A stretch of DNA of 62,229 bases from Lachnospiraceae bacterium (GTDB lineage: Bacteria > Bacillota > Clostridia > Lachnospirales > Lachnospiraceae), in contig JAGAIZ010000058.1 of the NCBI GenBank assembly GCA_017626325.1, positions 1 through 62,229 of the forward strand, read 5' to 3'. Each line of letters begins with the position of its first letter. Positions within the stretch are counted from its first letter, which is position 1. Positions 16,125-25,258 of this stretch are shown one piece after another. Both the position numbers and the translations under genes were made by a program. The notes beneath the pieces are model-generated. The model was not told the DNA's origin, ran no database searches, and saw only the letters and a program-made list of their open reading frames with translations.

Positions 16125-16692
16125 GGTTGTAGTCTTCGCGGGACCGAACGGTTCAGGAAAAAGCACCTTTACCGAATTATTAAAGCCTCCCATGGATTAT
16201 ATTAATGCCGATGAAATAAAAAAGAATTTGAAATGCACGGATCTGGAAGCGGCGCAGATGGCGGAAAAGCAGCGAGAAGATCATGTTGAACAAATGGAGG
16301 AATTTTGCTTTGAAACGGTTTTGTCAACGGACAGAAATTTGAAATTGCTTGAAAGAGCAAAAGAAAAGGGATATTTTATCCGTTGCTATTATGTGCTTAC
16401 GGTTGATCCGATGATTAATGTACTTCGTGTAAGATCCAGGGTAGAATCCGGAGGGCATGATGTGCCGGAGGAGAAAATCATTTCAAGATATGACAGGGCA
16501 TTAGCATTGGTTAGGGATTTGGTCAAAGTATGTGATGTGTGCCATATTTATGATAACTCTGGGAATAAGCCGTTTCGTATATTCAAGAAGCGGAAGGAAG
16601 AAGTTTATTATGATGAATGTGATGACTGGTATCGGGAAGATATTCAGGCGTTGACGGATGTTGAAAATATGGTAAATAGGAATTTGAATTAG
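16099..16692 (+). CDS. Zeta-toxin-family P-loop kinase
   Basis: The 197-residue protein opens with VVVFAGPNGSGKSTFTELL, a Walker A loop, followed by YINADEIKK where zeta/PezT toxins have their catalytic Asp, and FETVLSTDRNLKLLERAKEK, typical of the zeta_toxin family. Zeta toxins phosphorylate UDP-N-acetylglucosamine; the substrate here is not established. It starts at GTG 16099 inside the antitoxin frame, which suggests translational coupling. A strong terminator follows. The module sits in the decayed protease region and is probably a stability cassette acquired by transfer. Confidence 0.85.
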   Translation: MNVSQKKPEVVVFAGPNGSGKSTFTELLKPPMDYINADEIKKNLKCTDLEAAQMAEKQREDHVEQMEEFCFETVLSTDRNLKLLERAKEKGYFIRCYYVLTVDPMINVLRVRSRVESGGHDVPEEKIISRYDRALALVRDLVKVCDVCHIYDNSGNKPFRIFKKRKEEVYYDECDDWYREDIQALTDVENMVNRNLN

Positions 16693-16697
16693 CACAA

Positions 16698-16738
16698 AAA
16701 CTGTAAAGCGGCAAGAAATGGCTGCCTTACAGTTTTTT
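16698..16738 (+). terminator. Terminator after zeta toxin
   Basis: AAACTGTAA with an interrupted GGCA arm pairs with TGCC and TTACAGTTT, followed by TTTT at the end. Confidence 0.8.
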
Positions 16739-16845
16739 GATCTTGATTTAATAGAAATTTTATTGGCAGATAATAAAAACATGATTATACTTGCTAAAAA
16801 TAAAGCCTGTTGCCTTTGAAATTTTTGAAAAATTGAAAAAGAAGT

Positions 16846-17874
16846 ATGGCTTTCAAAAGAATAGAAAACGCAGATAAGGTGATGGAGATGGAGAAGAAAG
16901 ATTTCATTAATTATATCAATAAGCTATTGCAGGAGATGTCTGTGGAAGAAAAGAAAATTTCCTATATGCCGACAGAACAGCAAGTCGAGGAATTTTGCAG
17001 AAAAGTACAAAATGGCGATATCTTTGTAGAGTATGAGACACATTATTATGAATTTGATTCAGACGGCAGATATATGGACGATTGGAAGATCTGGCACAAT
17101 GATCCGCAGGCCGCTTTCCCCTTTTTGAACAGAACCTTTCGCGGTTGTCACGACCTGATCCGTTTGGGAGAATATGATCTGGCAGCGGCGATATTGAATA
17201 AAATCTGCTGCCTGGAGTTTCAGGTTGTAGAGGAGGAGAACTCGGAAGATACGGGAGGTTTTGCGGAAGGTTCCCGTTTTACTCTTGCAGAAGCTGGCAG
17301 AGAAGGTCTGCTTGATATGAGCTTTCGGGAAATCGGGCTGGATTGGATTACGGCGCTTCTGTTGGGGAAAGAGGACCATGAGAATGCAGAATTTGCAGAA
17401 AAGCTGGTTAGCATCATGGGGCTTGAGATGTTTGAAAAAATTCAGCCGAGCGATTTTCGCGAATTGATTTCGGAACAGATGTTGGGATTCATGGAAGAAA
17501 TATTGGAGAATGAGCTTGGCGAAATCGACGGAAAAGAGGGGAAGCTTTCGGATAAAGACTGGTGGGCAAAATATGAGCTCAGAAAGAAAAGAGCGAGAAT
17601 CCAACATCTTCTTTTGGATATTCGGAAAAAATGCAGAGGCTTGCAGACCAAAATTGAAGAATCCGGTAAGGTATCAATCCTGGAGGCTTCATGGAAACAG
17701 ATAGGCGAATTGTTTAGGGTATTGCGTTATGAGCGTTATATAGATGATCAACCTGAAATAGAAGAAGTATGGGAGATATGCGAGGCACTGGTCAGGCGGG
17801 GCGGATTGGAAGAAGAAAACTGGGAAATCAGAAAAAAAAGTCCTGAAAGATATGGTATCGCATGGGTATTATGA
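16846..17874 (+). pseudogene. Unknown helical protein, 5' part (frameshifted gene)
   Basis: This 342-codon frame encodes an acidic, helix-rich protein with no recognised domain (WKIWHNDPQAAFPFLNRTF, LGLEMFEKIQ-type repeats of tetratricopeptide character). Its last 12 codons (after KK at 17839) are out of phase: the reading frame is lost at a run of eight A at 17832-17839. With seven A the frame would run on as RKKVLKDMVSHGYYDCYG into the following ORF. So this and the next entry are one gene of about 486 codons. The start may be the ATG at 16888, which has GGAG upstream. Confidence 0.7.
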
Positions 17875-18307
17875 TTGTTACGGCTGCTATGATCCGGTTA
17901 AGGAGCTGGCGGAGAAGCTTTTTATTACGCCAGAGGAAATTCTTGAATATGCAGATATACTGAATGAGAGTGGCCATTATGCCAGAGAGGCTGCAGATTT
18001 ATACCGGCAATATGGCAGGACAGATAAATGTGTACGGTATTTGGAAACACATTTGGACAGGACTTCCAGGGAGTATATTGAACTGGCTCAATATTATTAT
18101 CATGATGGGAACGAAGCCGATGCAAGAAAAATTGCAGAACAGGGGCTGGAAAAGTGCAAAGATGATTTGACGGAGCTTTTTATTTTCATGTTACAGGATG
18201 CGAAAAGCTGCAAAGACGAGGAGCGTTACAAAAAGCTTTACGCGAGTGCGAAACGGAGAAAGAAAGCAGATATTGTCCGGATCAATGAAAAGGTTATGTT
18301 TTTGTAG
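17840..18307 (+). pseudogene. Unknown helical protein, 3' part (frameshifted gene)
   Basis: In the frame displaced by one base from the preceding ORF, the protein continues from VLKDMVSHGYYDCYG through KELAEKLFITPEEILEYADI and TPR-like helices (AADLYRQYGRTDKCVRYLE, YIELAQYYYHDGNEADARK). An internal ATG at 17852 could start a 151-residue fragment, but no ribosome site is seen. The repeats suggest a TPR or solenoid adaptor. The break could be mutation, homopolymer phase variation or a sequencing error. Confidence 0.65.
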
Positions 18308-18316
18308 CAGTTGGCA

Positions 18317-18406
18317 GAGGAATTGAATGCCTGTCTGCACAATCGCTGGTCAAGCCAGATGCCGCCGGCGGTATATATGTTTGAAGACAGGATTGAGATT
18401 ATATAG
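18317..18406 (+). pseudogene. Remnant of a second AlbA/Schlafen-like gene
   Basis: Thirty codons read EELNACLHNRWSSQMPPAVY then MFEDRIEII and a TAG stop. They match residues of the intact gene at 18577-19875 (WLNACLHNRWSRQTPPAVYM), with about 20 substitutions at DNA level. It is therefore a divergent fragment of a paralogue, not a recent copy. Confidence 0.75.
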
Positions 18407-18411
18407 GACAG

Positions 18412-18456
18412 ACGGGGTATGGGGCGCTGTGTGTGGCGGAGAGTATACCTATTTAA
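18412..18456 (+). pseudogene. Remnant 3' tail of an S8 peptidase gene (copy 2)
   Basis: Codons reading GYGALCVAESIPI and a TAA stop repeat the C-terminal end of the S8 gene at 15765 (GYGALCVRDSLPE). Twenty-one bases (18414-18434) are identical to 15723-15743. It marks the 3' end of a lost or displaced S8 paralogue. Confidence 0.7.
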
Positions 18457-18476
18457 AATTGAAGATTTTTTAGTTT

Positions 18477-18522
18477 AATAAACACTTTATTCATCACTCG
18501 TGTGTTGAATAAAGCGTTTATT
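18477..18522. terminator. Long hairpin upstream of the AlbA-like gene
   Basis: AATAAACACTTTATTC at 18477-18492 pairs with 18507-18522 with one mismatch in 16; a T/A-rich stretch follows. Probable bidirectional terminator. Confidence 0.55.
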
Positions 18523-18527
18523 ATTTA

Positions 18528-18556
18528 TTGATTAAAATAACCAAAAAAGATATACT
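18528..18556 (+). promoter_or_regulatory. Promoter of the AlbA-like gene
   Basis: TTGATT at 18528-18533, 17-base spacer, TATACT at 18551-18556, followed by AAGGAG at 18563-18568 and the ATG at 18577. Confidence 0.6.
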
Positions 18557-18576
18557 ATATAAAAAGGAGTGATGGT

Positions 18577-19875
18577 ATGAATTTTGGAATGGAAACGGAA
18601 CTAGTCGAGTTCAAAAAAACAACCGGAGAATTAAAAGAAGGTATTGTTTCTCTGGCTTCTATGCTGAATAAAAATGGGAAAGGCACATTGTATTTCGGGG
18701 TGAGAAATGATGGCGAAGTCATAGGTCAGCAAATTGGAGATCGTACATTGCGTGAGATATCCCAGGGAATTGCTAATGGAATTAAACCACAGGTTATTCC
18801 GACGATTATTATGGAATTGTGTGATGATAAAAATGTAATAAAAGTTGCTGTTGAAGGAGATGAAAGACCTTATTCGGCATATGGTAAGTATTATATGAGA
18901 TCGGCAGACGAAGACAGGGAAATATCACCGCAACAATTACGTAGTCTGATGCTTAGCGTATCGGATTCCATTGTAAATATTGAGGCGAACAATCAGGAGT
19001 TAACTTTTGAACAATTGAAAATGTTGTATGTCGGAAATGGACTTACGCTTCGGGAGAATACCTTTAAGCAGAATTTGAATCTTTTAACACGCGATGGAAC
19101 TTACAATTTAATGGCTGCTATTTTGGCAGACATCAACAGCTACTCCATTAAAGTTGCAGTGTTCCGTGGGACGGACAAGACGGATTTGGTTAAGCGGAAT
19201 GAATATGGTTATAAGTGCATGCTTGTAGCAGTGAAGCAGGTGTTGGACTATATGGAGGCATTAAATGATACTGTAGTGGATGTGGGCGGCAGTCTTAGAA
19301 AGGAGAGCAGGCTGTTTGATTTTTCATGTTTCAGGGAAGCATGGTTGAACGCATGTCTGCATAATCGTTGGTCAAGGCAGACACCGCCGGCTGTGTATAT
19401 GTTTGATGACCGCATAGAAATTGTATCAGTTGGGGGATTGCCGGATGGACTCACACTAGAAGAGTTTTATGAAGGAAAAAGCAAGCCGGTGAATCTGGAA
19501 CTTCAACAGATTATGGTTCAATTAGATTATATTGAGCAGACCGGGCATGGAGTTCCTTTAATTGTATCAAAATATGGGGAAAAAGCGTTCGACATTACAG
19601 AAAATTTTATTACAGTAACAATTCCATTGAATAAGAAGAAAAAAGTAGAAAATGACTTGTTGGAAAGGGAAGAACAGTTGATTGATGGGTGCGATGAAGA
19701 AATACTCAGATTGATGAAAAAAAATAGCAGTATTAAAGTTAGTGAAATCAGCAGGCAGATTGGATTGGGAACCACTACGATTACAAAGCGAATTCGTCAA
19801 TTAAGAGAAATGGGTATTATTGAGAGAATTGGTGCCAAGAAAAATGGACAATGGATTGTGAATATAAGGGATTAA
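18577..19875 (+). CDS. AlbA_2/Schlafen-like putative DNA-binding protein with C-terminal winged helix
   Basis: The 432-residue protein begins with an AlbA_2 domain (TELVEFKKTTGELKEGIVSL, MLNKNGKGTLYFGVRNDGEV). A C-terminal HATPase_c_4-type segment follows (CLHNRWSRQTPPAVYMFDDR, YIEQTGHGVPLI), then a winged helix-turn-helix at about 375-432 (IKVSEISRQIGLGTTTITKR). Such proteins are transcription regulators or parts of mobile/defence cassettes. It has its own promoter and sits between two S8 tail remnants, pointing to insertion as cargo. A fragment of a relative lies just upstream. Confidence 0.88.
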   Translation: MNFGMETELVEFKKTTGELKEGIVSLASMLNKNGKGTLYFGVRNDGEVIGQQIGDRTLREISQGIANGIKPQVIPTIIMELCDDKNVIKVAVEGDERPYSAYGKYYMRSADEDREISPQQLRSLMLSVSDSIVNIEANNQELTFEQLKMLYVGNGLTLRENTFKQNLNLLTRDGTYNLMAAILADINSYSIKVAVFRGTDKTDLVKRNEYGYKCMLVAVKQVLDYMEALNDTVVDVGGSLRKESRLFDFSCFREAWLNACLHNRWSRQTPPAVYMFDDRIEIVSVGGLPDGLTLEEFYEGKSKPVNLELQQIMVQLDYIEQTGHGVPLIVSKYGEKAFDITENFITVTIPLNKKKKVENDLLEREEQLIDGCDEEILRLMKKNSSIKVSEISRQIGLGTTTITKRIRQLREMGIIERIGAKKNGQWIVNIRD

Positions 19876-19916
19876 AATATGGTGCACTTTGCGTGGCGGA
19901 TTCACTGCCGCAATGA
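19875..19916 (+). pseudogene. Remnant 3' tail of an S8 peptidase gene (copy 3)
   Basis: Fourteen codons read KYGALCVADSLPQ and TGA, again the C-terminal end of the S8 protease at 15765, and start within the stop of the AlbA-like gene. The third copy of this tail in 4.2 kb. Confidence 0.65.
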
Positions 19917-20012
19917 CCGGTTCCCCAAATAGGAAGAAACTTACGATGTGAAGTAGTGGTATATTTTTTACGAGTATGGTAGAATTGCAAAAAAGAAAAG
20001 GCAGTGATAAGA

Positions 20013-20744
20013 ATGCTGATACTTAAGGCAGCAGTCTGTGATGATGTGCCAAAGGAACTGGAGCGGATTTCAAACGCATTAGATTCCTATGCGGAAGCGC
20101 ATCCCGAGCTCTCCTTTGAGACGGATCGATACCAGACGGCAGATATGCTTTTAAGCGCCGCAGAAAAGGAAAAAACATACGATATTGCCCTGCTGGACAT
20201 CTGTATGCCCGGCATTTCGGGAACAGATGCGGCGAGGGAGCTTTTTATAAGAAACCCAGATACAGGCGTTATTTTTTTGACGACCAGCAGCGAATATGCG
20301 GTGGAGGCATTTGCATTGAATGCCGTCCACTACCTGTTAAAGCCGTTTACACAGGAACAGTTTGACGCTGCCCTTGACCGTGCCGTACAAAGGAAAGCAA
20401 AAGAGGATTTTCTTTCCCTTGACTGCGTGGATGGGGTGTACCGTGTCCGCATAAGCGAGATTGCGTTTATAGAATCGCAGAGACATTATCTGCAGCTATA
20501 CCTGATTACCGGCAAGGCGCTTAAGCTGCGCAGGACTATTTCCTCTATGTGGGAAGAAATAGCGGAATATTCCGAATTTGTGAAAATCGGAGTTTCCTAC
20601 ATCGTGAATCTCTGCTCTGTGAGAAAGTTTTCCGGCGGCTCTGTGGAGATGGAGGGCGGAAATAAAATTCCGGTACCGAGACGGTGTGAAGAAGCGGTGC
20701 GGAAAGCCTATATGGATTTCTGCCGGAAGGAGGCGTTAAAATGA
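20013..20744 (+). CDS. LytTR-family response regulator
   Basis: The 243-residue protein has a REC domain (KAAVCDDVPKELERI; phosphoacceptor Asp in DIALLDICMPGISG; VHYLLKPFTQEQF) and a LytTR DNA-binding domain from about 140 (DGVYRVRISEIAFIESQRHY, FVKIGVSYIVNLCSVRK). This is the AgrA/VirR class, often controlling peptide signalling or surface genes. ATG 20013 is preferred over GTG 20004 since AAAGG at 19997-20001 is too near the latter. Its stop overlaps the kinase start by four bases. Confidence 0.92.
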   Translation: MLILKAAVCDDVPKELERISNALDSYAEAHPELSFETDRYQTADMLLSAAEKEKTYDIALLDICMPGISGTDAARELFIRNPDTGVIFLTTSSEYAVEAFALNAVHYLLKPFTQEQFDAALDRAVQRKAKEDFLSLDCVDGVYRVRISEIAFIESQRHYLQLYLITGKALKLRRTISSMWEEIAEYSEFVKIGVSYIVNLCSVRKFSGGSVEMEGGNKIPVPRRCEEAVRKAYMDFCRKEALK

Positions 20745-22012
20745 GCGGTCTGTATCAGATTCCCGGCTTAGTGCTTACGGCGCTGTGCCATGTCATTGTC
20801 ATCTGTCACATGGCAGAACACAGATACTCACAGAGGAAATTTATATGGTATGGCGCCTTTTATGCGGCCGGATTTGTCGGCATGAGCAGTCTGGCATATG
20901 CAAAAGGAGGGAACGCCGCCATATTTACCTACATAGTGATTGTGGTCTGGACCTTCTCTTTTTCGTGCATGGTCTCAAAGGACTGTTTTCCGAAAAAATG
21001 CTTTTTGTTTATCACTTATTTCTGCCTGTTTTCGGTGATTGACAATGTCATGCGCATTATCATAAAACTGCTTCTGCCGCAGATGGCGGAAATTCCGGAA
21101 TACTTCCTGCGTATCATACTTCGCAGTGCGGCGCTGCTGATCCTTCTGGCGCTGTATAAAAAGTATGCCGTATCAGTCATTCGCTCCCTGACAGGCTTAA
21201 ACGGCAGGAGATGGTGGAATCTGGCGCTGACAGCCTTTCTGTTTTATGCGGCGCAGGCTGTATTCAGCGTCCTGTATGCTTTGGAGGCTGTACCGTCAGG
21301 CTTTCTTCTCGTGACATTCATGGTGATCAGCTTCATCATGTGCGCAGTATACGGCGTTGTTTTCAGCAACATCAGCTATATGAAAAAGGAGACGGAGGCG
21401 GAACTGGTGCGGCAGAATGCAGAGTATCTTTCCGCCCGGCTGTCTGTTATGCAGAATGCGGAGGATGCGAACCGGAGGATGCGCCACGACGTCAGGCACC
21501 ATCTGGAAGCGATTGGGGAATATGCGAAAGAGGGTAACATATCGGCAATACTTTCCTATATTGAGGAATACGGCGTGGAAATTTCGGAGACGGCGGTGCG
21601 GCAGTATTCCGTGAACGGCGTGTTAAACAGTATCTTTTCCGCTTATGGGGGAAAGGCGGCGGAGCATCAGATTGATTATTCCGTCAAGTGCAATGCGCCG
21701 GAAAAGCTTTCTATCAGAGACATTGATCTGATCGCTCTATTGGGAAATCTGCTGGAGAATGCCCTGCATGGGTGTCAAAATTCGGGGAAAGAAGATACGT
21801 GCATTGACATTCATATCCGGCTGCAGGGCAGCACGCTCATTATTCTCTGTGAAAACACTTGTACGGATGATCTGAAACTCTCCGGGAATCTGCCGGAAGG
21901 GAAAAGTATCGGCATCTCCAGTATTCTTTCCGTCTGCAGGAAATATGACGGCAGTCTGGACTATTCCTTACAGGACGGGAAATGCTCTGCCTGTGCGTTC
22001 CTGAATCTGTAA
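20741..22012 (+). CDS. GHKL-domain sensor histidine kinase (AgrC/VirS type)
   Basis: The 423-residue protein has six or seven membrane segments in residues 1-215 and a cytoplasmic kinase. The His box is MRHDVRHHLEAIGEYAKEG and the N box LLGNLLENALHGCQ; this is the GHKL arrangement with poor G boxes. It pairs with the LytTR regulator upstream (ATGA overlap, AAGGAGG ribosome site). No autoinducer-peptide or processing gene is next to it, so the ligand is unknown. A terminator follows at 22051. Confidence 0.9.
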   Translation: MSGLYQIPGLVLTALCHVIVICHMAEHRYSQRKFIWYGAFYAAGFVGMSSLAYAKGGNAAIFTYIVIVVWTFSFSCMVSKDCFPKKCFLFITYFCLFSVIDNVMRIIIKLLLPQMAEIPEYFLRIILRSAALLILLALYKKYAVSVIRSLTGLNGRRWWNLALTAFLFYAAQAVFSVLYALEAVPSGFLLVTFMVISFIMCAVYGVVFSNISYMKKETEAELVRQNAEYLSARLSVMQNAEDANRRMRHDVRHHLEAIGEYAKEGNISAILSYIEEYGVEISETAVRQYSVNGVLNSIFSAYGGKAAEHQIDYSVKCNAPEKLSIRDIDLIALLGNLLENALHGCQNSGKEDTCIDIHIRLQGSTLIILCENTCTDDLKLSGNLPEGKSIGISSILSVCRKYDGSLDYSLQDGKCSACAFLNL

Positions 22013-22050
22013 TTCGCCAATCGTGCCCAAAAACTGACCAATTGTGCCAG

Positions 22051-22075
22051 AACCACTTTTTCAAGTGGTTTTTTT
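22051..22075 (+). terminator. Terminator after LytTR/GHKL pair
   Basis: ACCACTT, loop TTTC, AAGTGGT, then a run of T. Confidence 0.88.
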
Positions 22076-22133
22076 GTTATGCTTTATGCTGATATAAATC
22101 CAGTGAATGAAGGGACACGGAGGTAAAAAAGCT

Positions 22134-24131
22134 ATGAAAACAATTAAAGGCAGGCTCACGGCCAGCATGATTTGCATTGTTGTGGTGAGCATTATTCTGA
22201 CAACGATGGGAATTGTTGCGGTAGCGGGAAAACAGATCATTGAGGACAGGACGCAGATGCTCCGGCTGAATGCGGATAAGTATGCGGAGGAAATCAATAC
22301 ATGGATTGAAAACGAAAAGATGCTTGCAGAAGGAGCTGTGGGAAGCATTGCAGCAGGTGCAAATACCGATACGGATTTTATTCAGGCTGTTGTGGATGCC
22401 CATGCGGCGGGGCGCGAGGAACTTTTGAATTTATATTGTGGGACGAGTGACAGCAGATTTATCTGGTCCAACAGGGAGACAGAGATGCCGGAGGGCTATG
22501 ACCCGGTGCAGCGCGGGTGGTACCGGCAGGCGGCGGAGACAGGAAGCGTTATTGTGACGGATCCTTATTGCGATGCGCTGACAGGCCGGATGTGTACGAC
22601 GATTGCTGCGCCGGTATATATAGACGGTGAACTGGCGGGCGTGGTCGGTTTGGACGTTACGCTGGAAACGGTAACGGAGCTGACGGGCAGTATCAATTAT
22701 GAGGACGGCGTATATGGCTTCCTTGTGGACGGCAGCGGTCAGTTTGTGGCACATCAAAACAAGGAATATGAGCCAGGCGAGGATGTTACTGTGGCGGCAG
22801 CGGACGTCCTGCCGGAGCTGGGAACCATGATGGGTGAAGCGCAGAGCGATATCAGAAAGCTTACCGATTACGACGGCAGCGTATGCTATTTCGCACTTGC
22901 CGGGATAGAGGGCTGCGGCTGGATCCTGGGCGTTACGGCGCCTGCGGCGAATATCAGATCCGCCCTTGTATCCATGCTTGTCATTGCGGCAGCGGCTGTA
23001 CTGGCGGTTATCGGGTTTGTGGCGGTATTTATGACAGGGCTGATCGGAAGAATGCTTGCGCCGATACAGACGCTCAAACAGTTTGCTTCGGGTGATTTTT
23101 CCGAAAATACGGTAATAGAAAAAGAAATCCCAAAGGAATATAAGAACGAATCGGAGCAGATCAGCAAGGCGACCGCAGAGGTCAAGCGGCAGATTCGGGA
23201 AGTTATCTTACATACAAAGCAGGAGGCGGAGAGTATCGGCGCGATTGCGGGAGATGCTTCGGCTGAAACGGAGGTGTTAAATAAGGATATTTCAGATATC
23301 ACCGATGCGGTCGGTCTGGCAATGGAGCAGACCGTGAAGGCAAAGGAACTGTCGGAAAGCATTAAGCATAACGGGCAGGAGCTTGGGAATGCCATCGAGA
23401 CTGTGGCAAGGGAAGCCGGGGAAGCGGCAGGGCAGTCAAGCGACATTATGGAGCGGGCAGGCAAGAAGTATGAAAGCTCGAAACAGTCTGCGAATGAGGT
23501 CGCGTCCCTCTATGAAAGTACAAAGGAGGATTTGGAAAAGGCGATCAAGGACAGCGAGCAGGTGGCGCAGATCAATGCGCTGACAGAAGAAATTCTGGCG
23601 ATCAGCTCGCAGACCAATCTTTTGGCGCTGAATGCCTCTATCGAAGCTGCAAGGGCAGGCGAGGCGGGCAAAGGCTTTGCCGTGGTCGCGGAAGAAATCA
23701 GGGTTTTGGCGGATAACTCAAGGCTGGCGGTGGATAAGATTCGTCAGGTAACGGAGGGCGTGGTAAATAATGTTGCGTTTTTATCCGGGAACGCGCACAG
23801 GCTGCTGCAATTTATGACCGATAAGGTAATGGCGGATTATCGGGAAATGACGGAGCTTGCCGAGATGTATCAGCAGGATGCGGTATTTTACAGCCGTATC
23901 TCCGGCGATATGGGCGCGTCCTCTCAGGAGATGAGCGCAAGCATGACGGAAATCAATGCATCCATTGCCGCGATCGCACAGCTTATGGGAGAGATAGCGG
24001 ATGAAATGCAGAATATAAGCAGGTCTGCGGAAAATTCCAATGAAAATTCCGGAATTGTCAGAAATCAGATGGAGGAGTTGTTCCGGCTCAGCGAGCTTTT
24101 GAATCAGACGGTGGCTTCTTTCCGGGTATAG
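22134..24131 (+). CDS. Methyl-accepting chemotaxis protein with dCache-type sensor
   Basis: The 665-residue receptor has a first membrane segment (about 10-32), a Cache extracellular domain ([38 protein letters not shown]), a second membrane segment (about 285-308), HAMP and a signalling domain with the hairpin tip [20 protein letters not shown]. Cache domains bind amino acids, organic acids or related small molecules. GGAGGT at 22120-22125 lies 8 bases before the ATG at 22134; the ATG at 22107 lacks such a site. It is separate from the che operon at 40-46 kb but would feed the same kinase. Confidence 0.93.
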   Translation: MKTIKGRLTASMICIVVVSIILTTMGIVAVAGKQIIEDRTQMLRLNADKYAEEINTWIENEKMLAEGAVGSIAAGANTDTDFIQAVVDAHAAGREELLNLYCGTSDSRFIWSNRETEMPEGYDPVQRGWYRQAAETGSVIVTDPYCDALTGRMCTTIAAPVYIDGELAGVVGLDVTLETVTELTGSINYEDGVYGFLVDGSGQFVAHQNKEYEPGEDVTVAAADVLPELGTMMGEAQSDIRKLTDYDGSVCYFALAGIEGCGWILGVTAPAANIRSALVSMLVIAAAAVLAVIGFVAVFMTGLIGRMLAPIQTLKQFASGDFSENTVIEKEIPKEYKNESEQISKATAEVKRQIREVILHTKQEAESIGAIAGDASAETEVLNKDISDITDAVGLAMEQTVKAKELSESIKHNGQELGNAIETVAREAGEAAGQSSDIMERAGKKYESSKQSANEVASLYESTKEDLEKAIKDSEQVAQINALTEEILAISSQTNLLALNASIEAARAGEAGKGFAVVAEEIRVLADNSRLAVDKIRQVTEGVVNNVAFLSGNAHRLLQFMTDKVMADYREMTELAEMYQQDAVFYSRISGDMGASSQEMSASMTEINASIAAIAQLMGEIADEMQNISRSAENSNENSGIVRNQMEELFRLSELLNQTVASFRV

Positions 24132-24228
24132 ATACAAAGTAACAGAGGGAGTTCTGCTTACAGTTTCCGTTTCACCCTGTCCGACAAAGGCTGTTGGTAG
24201 GGTTATTGACTGTATCAATATGGTCTGC

Positions 24229-24257
24229 TTGTTTTTGTTCGCATATCCGCATATAAT
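24229..24257 (+). promoter_or_regulatory. Promoter of the HTH/LysR pair
   Basis: TTGTTT at 24229-24234, 17-base spacer, consensus TATAAT at 24252-24257, 31 bases before the ATG. Confidence 0.65.
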
Positions 24258-24288
24258 AAAAGCGTGATATTTGATAAGGAGGCACGCT

Positions 24289-24474
24289 ATGTTTGAATAT
24301 GTGTCTGTCAGGGAAATGGCAAGCAAATGGGAAATATCAGAACGGCGTATCCAGAAGCTGTGCGAGGAAGGTCGCGTTGAAGGGGTACAGCGTTTCGGAC
24401 GTTCCTGGATGATACCCAAAACGGCGGAAAAGCCGAAAGATTTAAGAAGGAAAAGAGGTGATATTGGTGTATAA
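24289..24474 (+). CDS. Small excisionase/MerR-type helix-turn-helix protein
   Basis: The 61-residue protein carries a winged HTH (YVSVREMASKWEISERRIQK, LCEEGRVEGVQRFGRSWMIP), the excisionase-like fold used by many small Firmicute regulators. AAGGAGG at 24276-24282 is 6 bases upstream. Its end overlaps the LysR start by 17 bases. In related loci the pair precedes flavodoxin genes; here the LysR partner is broken, so the protein survives without its normal partner. Confidence 0.85.
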   Translation: MFEYVSVREMASKWEISERRIQKLCEEGRVEGVQRFGRSWMIPKTAEKPKDLRRKRGDIGV

Positions 24475-24709
24475 TCCTCAACTTGAAACCTTTATTCGTG
24501 TTGCGGACGCCGGCAGCTTTAACAAGGCGGCGGAACAATCCTATATCACGCCCACGGCAGTTATCAAACAGATCAATCTGCTGGAAGCAGACTTGGATGT
24601 AAAACTTTTTGAACGCACCCATCGTGGACTTACGCTGACAAAGGCAGGAATGTCTCTATACAATGATGCAAAATATATTATTTCTTATTGCAGAGATTCC
24701 GTGACGCGG
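24458..24709 (+). pseudogene. LysR regulator, N-terminal fragment fused to VirB4
   Basis: Codons 1-84 form a normal LysR winged helix (LETFIRVADAGSFNKAAEQS, INLLEADLDVKLFERTHRG, AGMSLYNDAKYIISYCRDS). After SVTR the frame passes without a stop into an unrelated ATPase sequence. The effector-binding domain is gone. The combined ORF to 25258 could in principle make a DNA-binding fusion, but the parts have no functional relation. GTG 24458, TTG 24464 or GTG 24467 may start it. Confidence 0.8.
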
Positions 24710-25258
24710 TACAGTATGACGGAGACTGTAGAAACTATCGGCAAGCGGAACTCCGTTACCATTGAAGAACATTATTTAAAACAGAGAGAGGCATTAAATA
24801 CTGCACTGCCTATTGGTGTCAGACAGGTGGAAACCATGAGAACCATGCTGACACAGAGCCTTGCGGTTTTAATGCCTTTTAATGTGCAGGAATTGAATGA
24901 TAAGGGCGGGTGCTATTATGGCATCAATCAGGTATCAAAGAATATCAATATCGGGAACCGTAAAAAGCTGATCAATGGAAACGGGTTTGTATTTGGCGTT
25001 CCCGGTTCCGGCAAGTCCTTTTTCTGCAAGATGGAAATGGGAAATGTTTTTTTGGGGAGTAAAGACGAGATTATCGTGATTGATCCGATGAATGAGTATT
25101 TTGACATTGCTCATACCTTTGATGGTGCGGTGGTAAACATGAGTACCTACACGGACAACTATGTAAATCCGCTGGATATGGACGTTTGGAGTCTGGACTT
25201 AAACGACAGCAAGGGCATGATAAGGGAAAAAGGGGAATTTATGCTCGGGACTGTGTGA
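24710..25258 (+). pseudogene. VirB4-like conjugation ATPase, 5' fragment
   Basis: From about 24710 the frame encodes the central part of a VirB4/TraE ATPase of Clostridial ICEs: KQREALNTALPIGVRQVETM, LAVLMPFNVQELNDKGG, a Walker A in FVFGVPGSGKSFFCKMEMG and the Walker B region EIIVIDPMNEYFD. The N-terminal several hundred residues are absent. The frame breaks at 25247-25249, where three G replace an expected two, giving LGTV and TGA. With one G fewer it would read LGLCEQCMGES into the next frame. Confidence 0.85.
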
